Shown: positions 52,006 through 61,349, counted from the first letter of the stretch. The stretch is 64,000 bases of DNA from Pseudomonadota bacterium (GCA_022709365.1 JAKLIY010000018.1:16285-80284); one strand, 5' to 3'. The notes: generated from the letters alone by a model not told the origin. A program made the numbers and translations.

Positions 52006-54717
52006 TTGAAGATGCTTTCGTTGACCTTAATGGTCATTATTATAAGTTTTGCTACTGGCATCGCCCAGGCGGCTGATCAGGGGCCGCGCCACCATGCCAA
52101 GGGCCAGTACGAGACCGTCACCGCCACCTACACGGCGGTCGAGGGTGACGAGTTGATCGCTATCGGTGAGCGTTTCGAGGTTCCGGTGGAGTCGCTGAAA
52201 GCGCAAAACAAGCTGACATCGGACGAGGTCAAGGTGGGCCAGAAGTTGGTAGTAGCTGCCGGCGCCCCCGAGGCGGAACCGGCCAGCGCTCCGCAAATCA
52301 CCGGCACGCTCGGCTCGGCCAGTGCCACCACCACGATTCCCGGCAACCAGTTGCCGCCACCCGACCCGAAGTTCGGCGGCGTCATCAAGGAAAGAGCCTC
52401 GGAATCGACACCCTGGTGGCCGCCGCGCGTGGTGCCGCCGAAGAAGGCGCCCAACGTGCTGCTGATCATGACCGACGACGACGGCTTCGGCTCGCCGAGC
52501 ACGTTCGGCGGTGTGATCCCGACCCCGGCGCTGGACCGCATCGCCAATAGCGGGCTGCGCTACACGAACTTTCACTCCACCTCGCTGTGCTCGCCGACGC
52601 GCGCGGCGATCATCACCGGGCGCAACCACCATTCGGTGGGCTTCGGCGTGGTCGGCGAGATCGCCACCGGCTTCCCCGGTTACGACTCGATCATCCCGAT
52701 CGAGAAGGGCACCATCGGCACGATCCTCCGGGACAACGGCTACGCGACCTCATGGTTCGGCAAGGACCACAACACGCCCTTCTTCGCCAACAGCCAGGCC
52801 GGGCCGTTCGACCAGTGGCCGAACGGCATGGGCTTCGAGTATTTCTGGGGCTTTGTCGGCGGCGACGCCAGCCAGTGGCAGCCGAACCTGTTCCGCAACA
52901 CGACGCCGATCTTCCCGTTCCAGGGCAACCCGGGCTGGAACATGCAAACGGCGATGGCCGACGAGGCAATCCAGTACATGCGACAGTCGAAGGCGCTGGC
53001 CCCGGAGAAGCCCTTCTTCGTCTACTACGTGCCCGGCGCCACGCACGCGCCGCATCATCCGACGCCGGAATGGATCGACAAGATCAGCGCGATGAACCTG
53101 TTCGACGGGGGCTGGGAGAAGTTGCGCGAGACGATCTTTGCCAACCAGAAGCGGCTCGGCATCATGCCGCCCAACGCGGAACTGACGCCGTGGCCGGACG
53201 GACAGGAGATCTACAACGGCGCCAAGCTGCCGCGCTGGGACTCGCTGAGCTGGGAAGAGAAAAAGCTATTCATCAAGCAGGTGAATGTCTATGCCGCCTA
53301 TCAGGCCTACGCCGACAACGAGATCGGTCGTGTCATCCAGGCGGTTGAAGACATGGGTCAGCTCGACAACACGCTGATCATCTACATCAGCGGCGACAAT
53401 GGCGCCAGCGCCGAAGGCATGGTTAACGGCACCCCGAACGAGTTCACGACCTTCAACGGTATCGAGGTGCCGGTCAAGGATCAGTTCCTGTGGTACGAGT
53501 TCTGGGGCTCTGACCGCACCTTCCCGCACTATTCGGCGGCGTGGGCCTGGGCCTTCGACACACCGTTCAAGTGGATGAAGCAGGTACCCTCGCATTTCGG
53601 TGGCACGGCGCAGGGCATGGCCATATCGTGGCCCGGTCACATCGGCGACCCGGGCGGCACCCGCCGCCAGTTCCACCACGTCATCGACATCGTGCCGACC
53701 ATCCTCGAAGCCACCGGCATCCCGGCGCCGCAAACGATCAACGGCATCAAGCAACTCCCGATCGAAGGCACGAGCCTGGCCTACACCTGGGACAAGGCCA
53801 ACGCCAACGCGCCGACCCGGCACACAACGCAGTACTTCGAGATGCTCGGCAACCGCGCGATCTACCATGACGGCTGGGTCGCGGCGACAACGCCGGTGAC
53901 GCTGCCCTGGGAGCTGAGCAGCAAGACGCCACCGGACGTGATCACTGGCTACAGGTGGGAGCTCTATAACGTGATGGAGGACCCGACGCAGAACAACGAC
54001 CTTGCGGCCAAGATGCCTGACAAGCTCAAGCAGATGCAGAACATCTTCTATCTGGAGGCGGCGAAGTACAACGTGCTGCCGCTCGACAACACGACGCTGG
54101 CGCGCTGGAATGCGCCGAAGCCGAGCCTGACGGCCGGGCGCACCGAGTTCACCTACTCAGGCACGCTGGCTAACGTGCCCGGCAGCACGGCGCCGCACAT
54201 CCTGAACAAGTCCTACACGATCACCGCCGAGGTCACGATCCCCGAGGGCGGCGCAGAAGGGATGATCGTTACCGATGGTGGCCGATTCGGCGGCTACGGG
54301 CTGTTCCTGAGCAAGGGCGAACTCGGCATCGGCCGGGGCAAGGTAGTCTTCCTCTACAACCTGATCGACCTGAAGCGCACCGTCTGGGAAGGGCCTGAAC
54401 TGAGCCAGGGCAAGCACACCATCGTCTTCGATTTCAAGTCCGAGGGTCCGGGCCTGGGCAAGGGCGGGACGGGCGTGCTCAGCGTGGACGGCAAGGAAGT
54501 GGCGAGGAACTCGATGGAGCACTCGACCCCGATCACCTTCGCCGAGGACGAGACCTTCGACGTCGGTCTCGACACGCGCACCGGCGTCGCGATGATCGAG
54601 TATCGCTACGATTCCCCGTTCAAGTTCACCGGCACGATCGACAAGCTGACCTTCAAGCTTGAGCCCTTTCCACCGCCTCAGCTTGCGAACCCGGTAGGCT
54701 CGCCGCATCGGCGTTAA
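52006..54717 (+). CDS. LysM-sulfatase fusion (exported arylsulfatase-like)
   Basis: A 903-residue exported enzyme. A signal peptide (to about A-Q-A-A, 23) is followed by a LysM domain (40-84: A-V-E-G-D-E-L-I-A-I-G-E-R-F, V-G-Q-K-L-V-V), a linker, then a sulfatase domain from P-N-V-L-L-I-M-T-D-D-D (149). The sulfatase signature C-S-P-T-R-A-A puts the residue converted to formylglycine at Cys195. A C-terminal beta-rich region completes it. LysM binds N-acetylglucosamine polymers, so the enzyme may sit on peptidoglycan. The first codon is TTG, 8 bases after TGGAGGG; the ATG at 52012 is too far from that site. The maturation enzyme is not in the window. Its close paralogue is at 55261. Confidence 0.9.
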   Translation: MKMLSLTLMVIIISFATGIAQAADQGPRHHAKGQYETVTATYTAVEGDELIAIGERFEVPVESLKAQNKLTSDEVKVGQKLVVAAGAPEAEPASAPQITGTLGSASATTTIPGNQLPPPDPKFGGVIKERASESTPWWPPRVVPPKKAPNVLLIMTDDDGFGSPSTFGGVIPTPALDRIANSGLRYTNFHSTSLCSPTRAAIITGRNHHSVGFGVVGEIATGFPGYDSIIPIEKGTIGTILRDNGYATSWFGKDHNTPFFANSQAGPFDQWPNGMGFEYFWGFVGGDASQWQPNLFRNTTPIFPFQGNPGWNMQTAMADEAIQYMRQSKALAPEKPFFVYYVPGATHAPHHPTPEWIDKISAMNLFDGGWEKLRETIFANQKRLGIMPPNAELTPWPDGQEIYNGAKLPRWDSLSWEEKKLFIKQVNVYAAYQAYADNEIGRVIQAVEDMGQLDNTLIIYISGDNGASAEGMVNGTPNEFTTFNGIEVPVKDQFLWYEFWGSDRTFPHYSAAWAWAFDTPFKWMKQVPSHFGGTAQGMAISWPGHIGDPGGTRRQFHHVIDIVPTILEATGIPAPQTINGIKQLPIEGTSLAYTWDKANANAPTRHTTQYFEMLGNRAIYHDGWVAATTPVTLPWELSSKTPPDVITGYRWELYNVMEDPTQNNDLAAKMPDKLKQMQNIFYLEAAKYNVLPLDNTTLARWNAPKPSLTAGRTEFTYSGTLANVPGSTAPHILNKSYTITAEVTIPEGGAEGMIVTDGGRFGGYGLFLSKGELGIGRGKVVFLYNLIDLKRTVWEGPELSQGKHTIVFDFKSEGPGLGKGGTGVLSVDGKEVARNSMEHSTPITFAEDETFDVGLDTRTGVAMIEYRYDSPFKFTGTIDKLTFKLEPFPPPQLANPVGSPHRR

Positions 54718-54806
54718 GCGAAATGAGATGCTTGCAAGAAGTAAGCAGCGTTCTGTTACGTGATAAGTGCGTCGGCGTGCGCAATTGATCAAGGCTGGGG
54801 GGTGTC

Positions 54807-55154
54807 ATGAAAAGAGCGCTGACCTTCGCCGCCGTCGGTGAAGCATCAACTGGTCTGGCTTTGCTGATCGTTCCAGGTCTGGTCGGCCGGCTTTTGCTGG
54901 GCGAGGACTTGACCGGCATCGCCATCCCGGTCGCCCGGGTGGCCGGCATCGCTCTCATCGCATTGGCGGTCGCCTGCTGGCCGGGCACGCCGCTGGTCGG
55001 CATGTTGGCCTACAGCGCGGCCGTCACGCTGTATCTCGCCTACCTCGGCTTCGCGGGCGGTTTGAGTGGAATCCTACTGTGGCCGGCGGTCGTCCTGCAC
55101 ACCGTCCTGTCGGTGTTGCTGGCCCGCGCGTGGTTCGAGAACAAGGAGGGCTGA
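54807..55154 (+). CDS. Small membrane protein
   Basis: A 115-residue inner-membrane protein with three or four hydrophobic helices (about 5-25, 40-60, 68-85, 88-108). It is rich in Gly, Ala and Leu and has no charged motif suggesting enzyme activity. It lies between the two sulfatase genes. No family was recognised. Confidence 0.65.
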   Translation: MKRALTFAAVGEASTGLALLIVPGLVGRLLLGEDLTGIAIPVARVAGIALIALAVACWPGTPLVGMLAYSAAVTLYLAYLGFAGGLSGILLWPAVVLHTVLSVLLARAWFENKEG

Positions 55155-55173
55155 GGAGGCCACCCCCAACCAT

Positions 55174-55194
55174 CCTCTCCCCGCGCGGGAGAGG
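55174..55194. terminator. CT/GA-rich hairpin
   Basis: CCTCTCCC and GGGAGAGG enclose CGCGC, 19 bases after the small membrane gene. It belongs to the dispersed CT/GA hairpin family also seen at 4874, 20160 and 38489. Confidence 0.5.
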
Positions 55195-55260
55195 GGTGGG
55201 GAGCGAGGGAGTTTTGCAAGCAGTTAGCCCGGAAACATCACAGATCTGGAGAAAAATTGC

Positions 55261-57972
55261 ATGATGAGAAAACCTGTTTATTTAACCCTGATTTTGCTGG
55301 CCGGCCTCGTTGTCGGCGCCGTCCAGGCCGCTGACCAGGGGCCGCGCCGTTATGCCGAAGGCGCATTCGATGCCGCCACCGGCGCCTATACGGTCGTCAA
55401 GGGCGACGATCTGGCCGCAATCGCCGAACGCTTCGGCGTCACGGTCGTCGAGTTAAAGGAGGGCAACAAGCTCGGCTCGAACGTGATTGAGGCCGGCCAG
55501 AAGCTGGTGATTGCCGCCGACACCCCGGCCGGCACTCCGCAAATCACCGGTGTCCTTGGCTCGCCCGACGCCACCACGACCATCAACGGCAAGCAGTTGC
55601 CGCCGCCGGATCCGTCGTTCGGCGGCGTGATCAAGGACGATGCCCTGCAATCGAAACCCTGGTGGGCGCCGCGCATCGTGCCGCCCAAACAGGCGCCTAA
55701 CGTACTGCTGATCATCACCGACGACGCCGGCTTCGGCGTACCGAGTACTTTCGGCGGGGTCATTCCAACACCGACGATGGACCGCATCGCCAATGAAGGC
55801 CTGCGCTACAACCGGGTCTTCTCGACCGCGCTGTGTTCGCCGACCCGCGCCGCACTGATCACCGGGCGCAACCACCACTCAGTCGGATTCGGCGTGATCT
55901 CCGAGCAGTCGACCGGCTTCCCCGGCTACAACAGCATCATCGGCAAGGACAAGGCGACCATCGGCCGCATCCTGCTCGACAACGGCTACAACACCTCGTG
56001 GTTCGGCAAGGACCACAACACGCCGGCCTTCGCCGCCAGCCAGTCCGGCCCCTTCGACCAGTGGCCGACCGGGATGGGCTTCGAGTACTTTTACGGCTTC
56101 GTCGGCGGCGACGCCAACCAGTGGGAGCCGAACCTGTTCCGCAACACCACGCAGATTTATCCGTTCCTCGGCAAGCCAGACTGGAACCTGATCACCGGTA
56201 TGGCCGACGATGCCATCGACTATATGACCCGGATGCACCAGATCGACCCGAGCAAGCCGATCTTCATCAAGTACGCCCCCGGCGCCACGCACGCACCGCA
56301 CCACCCGACCAAGGAGTGGGTGGACAAGATCAGCGCGATGCACCTCTTCGACGACGGCTACAACACGCTGCGCGAGCGCATCTTCGAGAACCAGAAGCGG
56401 CTCGGCGTGATCCCCAAGGATTCGCAACTGACGCCTTGGCCCGACAAGGTCCTGAAGCCGTGGGATCAGCTCAGCGCGGAGGAGAAGAAGCTCTTCATCC
56501 GCCAGGTCGAGGTTTTCGCCGCCTACGCGGCCTACAGCGACCACGAGATCGGGCGCGTGATCCAGGCGTTCAAGGACCTCGGCAAGCTCGATAACACGCT
56601 GGTCATCTACATCAACGGCGACAACGGCACCAGCGCCGAAGGCGGGCCGTTGGGCACGCCCAACGAGGTGGCGTTCTTCAACGGGCTGAACGAACTGCCG
56701 GTCGACGTGCAGATGAAGTGGTACGACGTCTGGGGCACCGAGCAGACCTACAACCACATGTCGGCCGGCTGGTCGTGGGCCTTCGACACACCGTTCGACT
56801 GGTTCAAGCAGAACGCGTCCCGGCTCGGCGGCATCAACCAGAACATGGTGGTGTCCTGGCCGGCGCGCATCAAGGACAAGGGTGCGCTGCGCGAGCAGTT
56901 CGTGCATGTGATCGACGTCGTGCCGACGATCCTCGAAGCCGCTGGCATCCATGCGCCGGAAGTCGTGGATGGCATCAAACAGGCGCCCATCGAAGGCACG
57001 AGCTTCGCCTACACCTTCGACCCGCAGAACGCCAAGGTGCCGTCGCGGCACCAGACCCAATACTTTGAGATGTTCGGCCAGTGGGCGCTCTATCACGACG
57101 GCTGGCTGCTGAGCACCAAGGTAAACCGGGCACCCTGGCAGGTTTTCGGTGAGGCAAACACCGACCCGCTGAACGGCCAGGTGTTCCAGCTCTACGACCT
57201 GACCGAGGATTTCACCCAGTCCGAGGATATCGCGGCCAAAAATCCGCAGAAGGTTAAGGAGCTAAAGGAGATGTTTATCGCCGAGGCGAAGAAATACCAG
57301 GTCTTCCCGCTGGATGCTTCGGTGGCGGCCCGCATCGTCGCGCCGCGCCCGAACATCACCGCCGGGCGTACCGAATTCGTCTACACGCGGCCGATGGTCG
57401 GGCTTCCGCAGGGCGACTCGCCGTTCCTGTTGAACTCGTCCTACACCATCACCGCCGACATCGAAGTTCCGCAAGGCGGCGGCGAGGGCATGATCCTGAC
57501 CTCCGGCGGACGCTTCGCCGGCTATGGCTTCTACCTGCTGAAGGGCAAGCCGGTGTTCCTGTGGAACCTGGTCGACCTGAAGCGGGTGAAGTGGGAAGGC
57601 CCGGAAGTCCTCGCGCCCGGCCCGCACACGCTGGAGTTCGACTTCAAGTACGAGGGATTGGGCACGGGAACGCTGGCCTTCAACAACATGAGCGGCCTCG
57701 GCCGGCCTGGCGCCGGCACACTCAAGGTGGACGGCAAGGCCGTGCAGACCATCACCATGGATCACACGTTGCCGATGATCCTGCAATGGGACGAAAGCTT
57801 CGACATCGGCTCTGACACGCTGACCGGCGTGAACGACGCCGACTACCAGCCGCCGTTCCCGCTGACCGCCCAGCTCAACAAGCTGACGATCAAGGTGGAC
57901 CGCCCGCAGATTCCACCCGAGGAGATCAAGAAACTTGAGGCCGCCATGCAGGCCGCCGCCGACGCGAAGTAA
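55261..57972 (+). CDS. LysM-sulfatase fusion, second copy
   Basis: A 903-residue paralogue with the same layout as the 52006 product. It has a signal peptide to about residue 23, LysM at 41-85 (V-V-K-G-D-D-L-A-A-I-A-E-R-F-G-V), a sulfatase domain from P-N-V-L-L-I-I-T-D-D (146) with C-S-P-T-R-A-A at Cys192, and a beta-rich C-terminal region. The metal-site D-D, the R-N-H-H and K-D-H-N-T-P motifs are conserved in both. The last 46 residues are duplicated at 59530-59667. The start is the first of two adjacent ATGs. An arylsulfatase or alkaline-phosphatase-superfamily role on an envelope glycan is inferred only. Confidence 0.9.
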   Translation: MMRKPVYLTLILLAGLVVGAVQAADQGPRRYAEGAFDAATGAYTVVKGDDLAAIAERFGVTVVELKEGNKLGSNVIEAGQKLVIAADTPAGTPQITGVLGSPDATTTINGKQLPPPDPSFGGVIKDDALQSKPWWAPRIVPPKQAPNVLLIITDDAGFGVPSTFGGVIPTPTMDRIANEGLRYNRVFSTALCSPTRAALITGRNHHSVGFGVISEQSTGFPGYNSIIGKDKATIGRILLDNGYNTSWFGKDHNTPAFAASQSGPFDQWPTGMGFEYFYGFVGGDANQWEPNLFRNTTQIYPFLGKPDWNLITGMADDAIDYMTRMHQIDPSKPIFIKYAPGATHAPHHPTKEWVDKISAMHLFDDGYNTLRERIFENQKRLGVIPKDSQLTPWPDKVLKPWDQLSAEEKKLFIRQVEVFAAYAAYSDHEIGRVIQAFKDLGKLDNTLVIYINGDNGTSAEGGPLGTPNEVAFFNGLNELPVDVQMKWYDVWGTEQTYNHMSAGWSWAFDTPFDWFKQNASRLGGINQNMVVSWPARIKDKGALREQFVHVIDVVPTILEAAGIHAPEVVDGIKQAPIEGTSFAYTFDPQNAKVPSRHQTQYFEMFGQWALYHDGWLLSTKVNRAPWQVFGEANTDPLNGQVFQLYDLTEDFTQSEDIAAKNPQKVKELKEMFIAEAKKYQVFPLDASVAARIVAPRPNITAGRTEFVYTRPMVGLPQGDSPFLLNSSYTITADIEVPQGGGEGMILTSGGRFAGYGFYLLKGKPVFLWNLVDLKRVKWEGPEVLAPGPHTLEFDFKYEGLGTGTLAFNNMSGLGRPGAGTLKVDGKAVQTITMDHTLPMILQWDESFDIGSDTLTGVNDADYQPPFPLTAQLNKLTIKVDRPQIPPEEIKKLEAAMQAAADAK

Positions 57973-57993
57973 GTCGTTTTGGTCGTGAACCGT

Positions 57994-58026
57994 GCGGGCC
58001 GTTCCAGTCATTCCGGGACGGCCCGC
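57994..58026 (+). terminator. Conserved 3' hairpin, copy 1
   Basis: GCGGGCCGTTCC pairs with GGACGGCCCGC (one G-T pair, one unpaired base) 22 bases after the sulfatase stop. It is preceded by GTCGTGAACC. The same element follows at 59689, 61213 and 61289. It lies between the sulfatase and DUF1254 genes. Confidence 0.65.
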
Positions 58027-58070
58027 GAACTCAAAACCGAATCAAATCCGAACATGAGAGTGAGACGACA

Positions 58071-59528
58071 ATGAACCGCATTGTTTTGAGCGTGGCGCTG
58101 GCGTTTGCCGTCGCCACCATACCGCTTACCGGCTACGGAGCGGAGCAAGACGCCATCTCCCAGGCCGAGAAGAGCGAGAAGCACCGGCCCGGCATCGTCG
58201 AAACCAAGGCCATCGCCGAGGAAGGCTTCATTTACGGCCTGCCGATCGTGATGAACTATGCCGTCATGTACGAGTATGCGGTGGACAAGAACTCGGGCCA
58301 GTTCAAGGCGCCCTTCAACCAGATCCACAACGAGGCCCGCGTCTTCACCTACCAGGACACGGCGATCATCACGCCCAACAGCGACACTCCCTACTCGTTG
58401 CTGTGGATGGACCTGCGCGCCGAGCCGCTGGTGCTCTCGGTGCCGGCGGTGGACAAGAAGCGCTACTACTCGGTGATGCTGACCGACGGCAACACCTTCA
58501 ACTACGGCTACATCGGCAGCCGCGCCACCGGCAATGACGCCGGCGACTACTTGGTCGTCGGCCCGAACTGGAAGGGCGAAACACCGGCGGGCATCAAGAA
58601 GGTGTTCCGCTCGACCACCGATTTCTCACTGGCTGCGTACCGCACACAGCTCATCGACCCCGAGGACATGCCCAACGTCGAGAAGGTGCAGGCGGGCTAC
58701 AAGGTGCAGCCGCTGTCGGCGTATCTCAAGCAACCGCCCCCTGCGGCGGCGCCGGTCATCGATTTCCCGAAGATCGACAAGGACATGGTGAAGACCAACT
58801 TCTTCGATTACCTGGATTTCGCGCTGCAGTTCGCGCCGCCCGGCCCCGAGGAAGAAGCGATCCGCGCCAAGCTCGCCAGCATCGGCATCGGCCCCGGCAA
58901 GAAGTTCAACTTCAAGGACCTTTCGCTCGAGCACAAGGCCGCCATCCTGCTGGCGATGAAGGAAGGCGACAGCAAGGTCGAGAAGTACCTGGAGGCCGGG
59001 CAGAAGGACATCAACGGCTGGAAGGTCGGCTCGCTGTTCGGTGACCGCGCTTTCTACAATGGCGACTGGCTGAAGCGCGCCGCAGCCGCCAAGGGCGGCA
59101 TCTACGGCAACGATGCCGTCGAAGCCATGTATCCCCTCACCAAGACGCTGCCCAACGGTGACGTGCTCGACGGCAGCAAGCACAAGTACACGCTGACCTT
59201 CGCCAAGGACCAGTTCCCGCCGGTCAACGCCTTCTGGTCGGTGACCATGTACGACGGCAAGACCCAGTTCCTGATCAAGAACCCGATCGACCGCTACCTG
59301 ATCAACTCGCCGATGCTGCCGTCGATGAAGAAGAACGCGGACGGCTCGCTCACGCTCTACATCCAGAAGGATTCGCCCGGTAAGGACAAGGAGTCGAACT
59401 GGCTGCCCGCGCCCGACGGCCCCATCTACCTGGTGATGCGCCTGTATTGGCCGAAGACGGAACCACCCTCGATCCTGCCACCTGGAGAGGGTACCTGGCA
59501 GCCGCCGGCCATCGTGGCGGTGAACTGA
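58071..59528 (+). CDS. DUF1254/DUF1214 exported protein
   Basis: A 485-residue protein with a signal peptide (to about residue 24). The N-terminal DUF1254 domain has E-G-F-I-Y-G-L-P-I-V-M and T-P-N-S-D-T-P-Y, and the C-terminal DUF1214 domain has F-W-S-V-T-M-Y-D-G, N-R/D-R-Y-L-I and S-N-W-L-P-A-P-D-G-P. The family is widespread and of unknown biochemical role. The start lies after AGAGTGAGA. It is 98 bases after the second sulfatase, with a hairpin between them, and is followed by a scar of a third sulfatase. Confidence 0.9.
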   Translation: MNRIVLSVALAFAVATIPLTGYGAEQDAISQAEKSEKHRPGIVETKAIAEEGFIYGLPIVMNYAVMYEYAVDKNSGQFKAPFNQIHNEARVFTYQDTAIITPNSDTPYSLLWMDLRAEPLVLSVPAVDKKRYYSVMLTDGNTFNYGYIGSRATGNDAGDYLVVGPNWKGETPAGIKKVFRSTTDFSLAAYRTQLIDPEDMPNVEKVQAGYKVQPLSAYLKQPPPAAAPVIDFPKIDKDMVKTNFFDYLDFALQFAPPGPEEEAIRAKLASIGIGPGKKFNFKDLSLEHKAAILLAMKEGDSKVEKYLEAGQKDINGWKVGSLFGDRAFYNGDWLKRAAAAKGGIYGNDAVEAMYPLTKTLPNGDVLDGSKHKYTLTFAKDQFPPVNAFWSVTMYDGKTQFLIKNPIDRYLINSPMLPSMKKNADGSLTLYIQKDSPGKDKESNWLPAPDGPIYLVMRLYWPKTEPPSILPPGEGTWQPPAIVAVN

Positions 59529-59529
59529 C

Positions 59530-59667
59530 GACGCCGACTATCAGCCGCCGTTCCCGCTGACCGCCAGGCTCAACAAGCTGACGATCCCGGTGAACCGGCC
59601 GCAACTGTCGCCCGAGGACATCAAGAAACTTGAAGAAGGCATGGCGAAAGCCGCCGACGCGAAGTAA
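59530..59667 (+). pseudogene. C-terminal scar of a third LysM-sulfatase
   Basis: An open frame D-A-D-Y-Q-P-P-F-P-L-T-A, ending K-A-A-D-A-K at a TAA (59665-59667), copies the last 46 residues of the 55261 product with about 70-80% identity by eye. There is no start codon or upstream domain, because the sequence joins directly to the stop of the DUF1254 gene. The following hairpin (59689) also matches the one after the intact sulfatase. It is a remnant of a [sulfatase-DUF1254] unit that lost its sulfatase. Confidence 0.9.
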
Positions 59668-59688
59668 ATTTTTCCAGTCGTGAACCGC

Positions 59689-59721
59689 GCGGGCCGTTCC
59701 GGAGGGATCGGAATGGCCCGC
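59689..59721 (+). terminator. Conserved 3' hairpin, copy 2
   Basis: GCGGGCCGTTCC pairs with GGAATGGCCCGC (one G-T pair) 21 bases after the sulfatase scar, preceded by GTCGTGAACCGC. Nearly identical to copy 1. Confidence 0.65.
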
Positions 59722-59765
59722 GACTCGATCAATCAACTGTTGTGAGGCAAATGAGAGGAAAAGAA

Positions 59766-61193
59766 ATGATGAAGCGAATCCTGTTCAATTCGGTACTGGC
59801 CACCGGCTTGATGACGGCTGCCTTGTTCGTTTCCAGCGGCCAAGCCAGGGAGAATGCCTTTGAGGCCGTGCCATTAGGCGTTGAAGCCTACATTTATGGT
59901 TATCCGCTGGTCACGATGGAAATGACCCGCCGGGTGATGACCAATGTCGAGAAGCCGGAAGGCACGCGCGCCCCCATGGGGCAGTTTATTCGGATGCGCG
60001 AGTATCCTTCCGCGACGTTCAGAGACGTCACCGCCCCGAACGCTGACACGCTCTACACCACTGCCTGGCTGGACGTGGGGCAAGAACCGTGGGTGTTAAG
60101 CCTGCCGGATGCACAGGACCGTTATTATCTGTTCCCCATGCTCGATGGCTGGACGGAAGTGTTCCAGGTACCGGGCAAACGCACGACCGGCACCGGCCCG
60201 CAGACCTACGCGATTACCGGCCCCGGCTGGAAAGGCACGCTACCGGAGGGTGTCAAGGAATATAAATCGCCCACCGCCATGGTCTGGCTACTGGGTCGCA
60301 TCTACTGCACTGGCACGCCAGAAGACTACGCTGCTGTCCACAAGCTGCAGGATGAGATTTCGCTCGTCCCGCTCAGCGCCTACGGCAAACCTTACACCCC
60401 GCCGCCCGGCAAGGTCGATCCGTCCATCGACATGAAAACCGCCGTGCGGGATCAGGTGAACGCACTCAGCGCCGATGAATATTTCAATCTGCTGGCCAAA
60501 TTGCTGGTGAACAATCCGCCCGCCGCTGCGGACAAGCCCATCCTGGAAAAGATGGCCAAGATTGGGATCGTTCCCGGTCAGCCATTTGATCGCAGCAAAC
60601 TGGCCCCCGTGGCCCACGAAGCGTTCTCCCTTGTGCCCAAGGTCGCCAATGAAAAGATCATGCTTTGGCTGAAGGAAGGCATCGTCGAAGGCGACTTGAA
60701 ATTGGAGAACGGCTGGTTGTTCACCACCAAAACCGGCAACTACGGTGCGAACTACCTTCAACGCGCCTTGATCACCGCCATCGGGTTGGGAGCGAATCGT
60801 CCGCAGGACGCCGTCTATCCCACATCGGAAGGACCCTCCGCGATCAGCTCGTATACCGGCGAGAAGAAATACGTGATGCACTTCAACAAAGGCGAACTGC
60901 CGCCCGTGAACGGGTTTTGGTCGCTCACGATGTACGACAAGGACTACTTCTTCGTGCCGAACCCGCTCAACCGTTACAGCATCAGCGCCCGGCAAAACCT
61001 CAAGGCCAATGCCGATGGTTCCGTAGACCTCTACATCCAGAACGAAAACCCCGGTCCCGACCAGGAATCGAACTGGCTCCCGGCTCCAAAGGACAAGTTC
61101 ATCCTCATGCTGCGGCTCTATTGGCCGAAGGAGAAAGATCCCTCAATCCTTGATGGCTCATGGAAAATTCCGCGAGTCAAGGCTGCGGAGTAA
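59766..61193 (+). CDS. DUF1254/DUF1214 exported protein, second copy
   Basis: A 475-residue paralogue of the 58071 product. The signal peptide ends near S-S-G-Q-A-R. The DUF1254 part has E-A-Y-I-Y-G-Y-P-L-V-T-M and A-P-N-A-D-T-L-Y, and the DUF1214 part has F-W-S-L-T-M-Y-D, N-R-Y-S-I and S-N-W-L-P-A-P-K-D. The ATG at 59766 is placed 7 bases after GAGG; a GTG at 59742 and an ATG at 59751 lie in the same frame. Base composition is a little lower in GC than its paralogue, which hints at independent history. Confidence 0.9.
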   Translation: MMKRILFNSVLATGLMTAALFVSSGQARENAFEAVPLGVEAYIYGYPLVTMEMTRRVMTNVEKPEGTRAPMGQFIRMREYPSATFRDVTAPNADTLYTTAWLDVGQEPWVLSLPDAQDRYYLFPMLDGWTEVFQVPGKRTTGTGPQTYAITGPGWKGTLPEGVKEYKSPTAMVWLLGRIYCTGTPEDYAAVHKLQDEISLVPLSAYGKPYTPPPGKVDPSIDMKTAVRDQVNALSADEYFNLLAKLLVNNPPAAADKPILEKMAKIGIVPGQPFDRSKLAPVAHEAFSLVPKVANEKIMLWLKEGIVEGDLKLENGWLFTTKTGNYGANYLQRALITAIGLGANRPQDAVYPTSEGPSAISSYTGEKKYVMHFNKGELPPVNGFWSLTMYDKDYFFVPNPLNRYSISARQNLKANADGSVDLYIQNENPGPDQESNWLPAPKDKFILMLRLYWPKEKDPSILDGSWKIPRVKAAE

Positions 61194-61212
61194 CTTTCGA
61201 TCATGAATCGCA

Positions 61213-61236
61213 CGGGCTGCTCGCAAGAGCATCCCG
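61213..61236 (+). terminator. Conserved 3' hairpin, copy 3
   Basis: CGGGCTGCTC and GAGCATCCCG (one mismatch) enclose GCAA, 19 bases after the DUF1254 stop. Preceded by ATCATGAATCGCA, similar to copies 1 and 2. Confidence 0.55.
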
Positions 61237-61288
61237 CAAAACTGGATCGAGACTATCCCCGGCCAAGGTTCAGGTTGTGAAAAACCAC

Positions 61289-61316
61289 GCGGGCTGCTTC
61301 GTAAAGAGCGGTCCGC
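61289..61316 (+). terminator. Conserved 3' hairpin, copy 4
   Basis: GCGGGCTGCTT pairs with GAGCGGTCCGC using several G-T pairs. Preceded by GTTGTGAAAAACCAC. It lies 53 bases beyond copy 3, ahead of the potassium channel gene. Confidence 0.5.
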
Positions 61317-61349
61317 GCATTCGCATCGATCCAGGATTACACGGGTAAT

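Noticed and set aside
55879..57096. 405-codon minus-strand frame
   Set aside because: It is antisense to the second LysM-sulfatase; a similar shadow exists under the first sulfatase. No coding motif.
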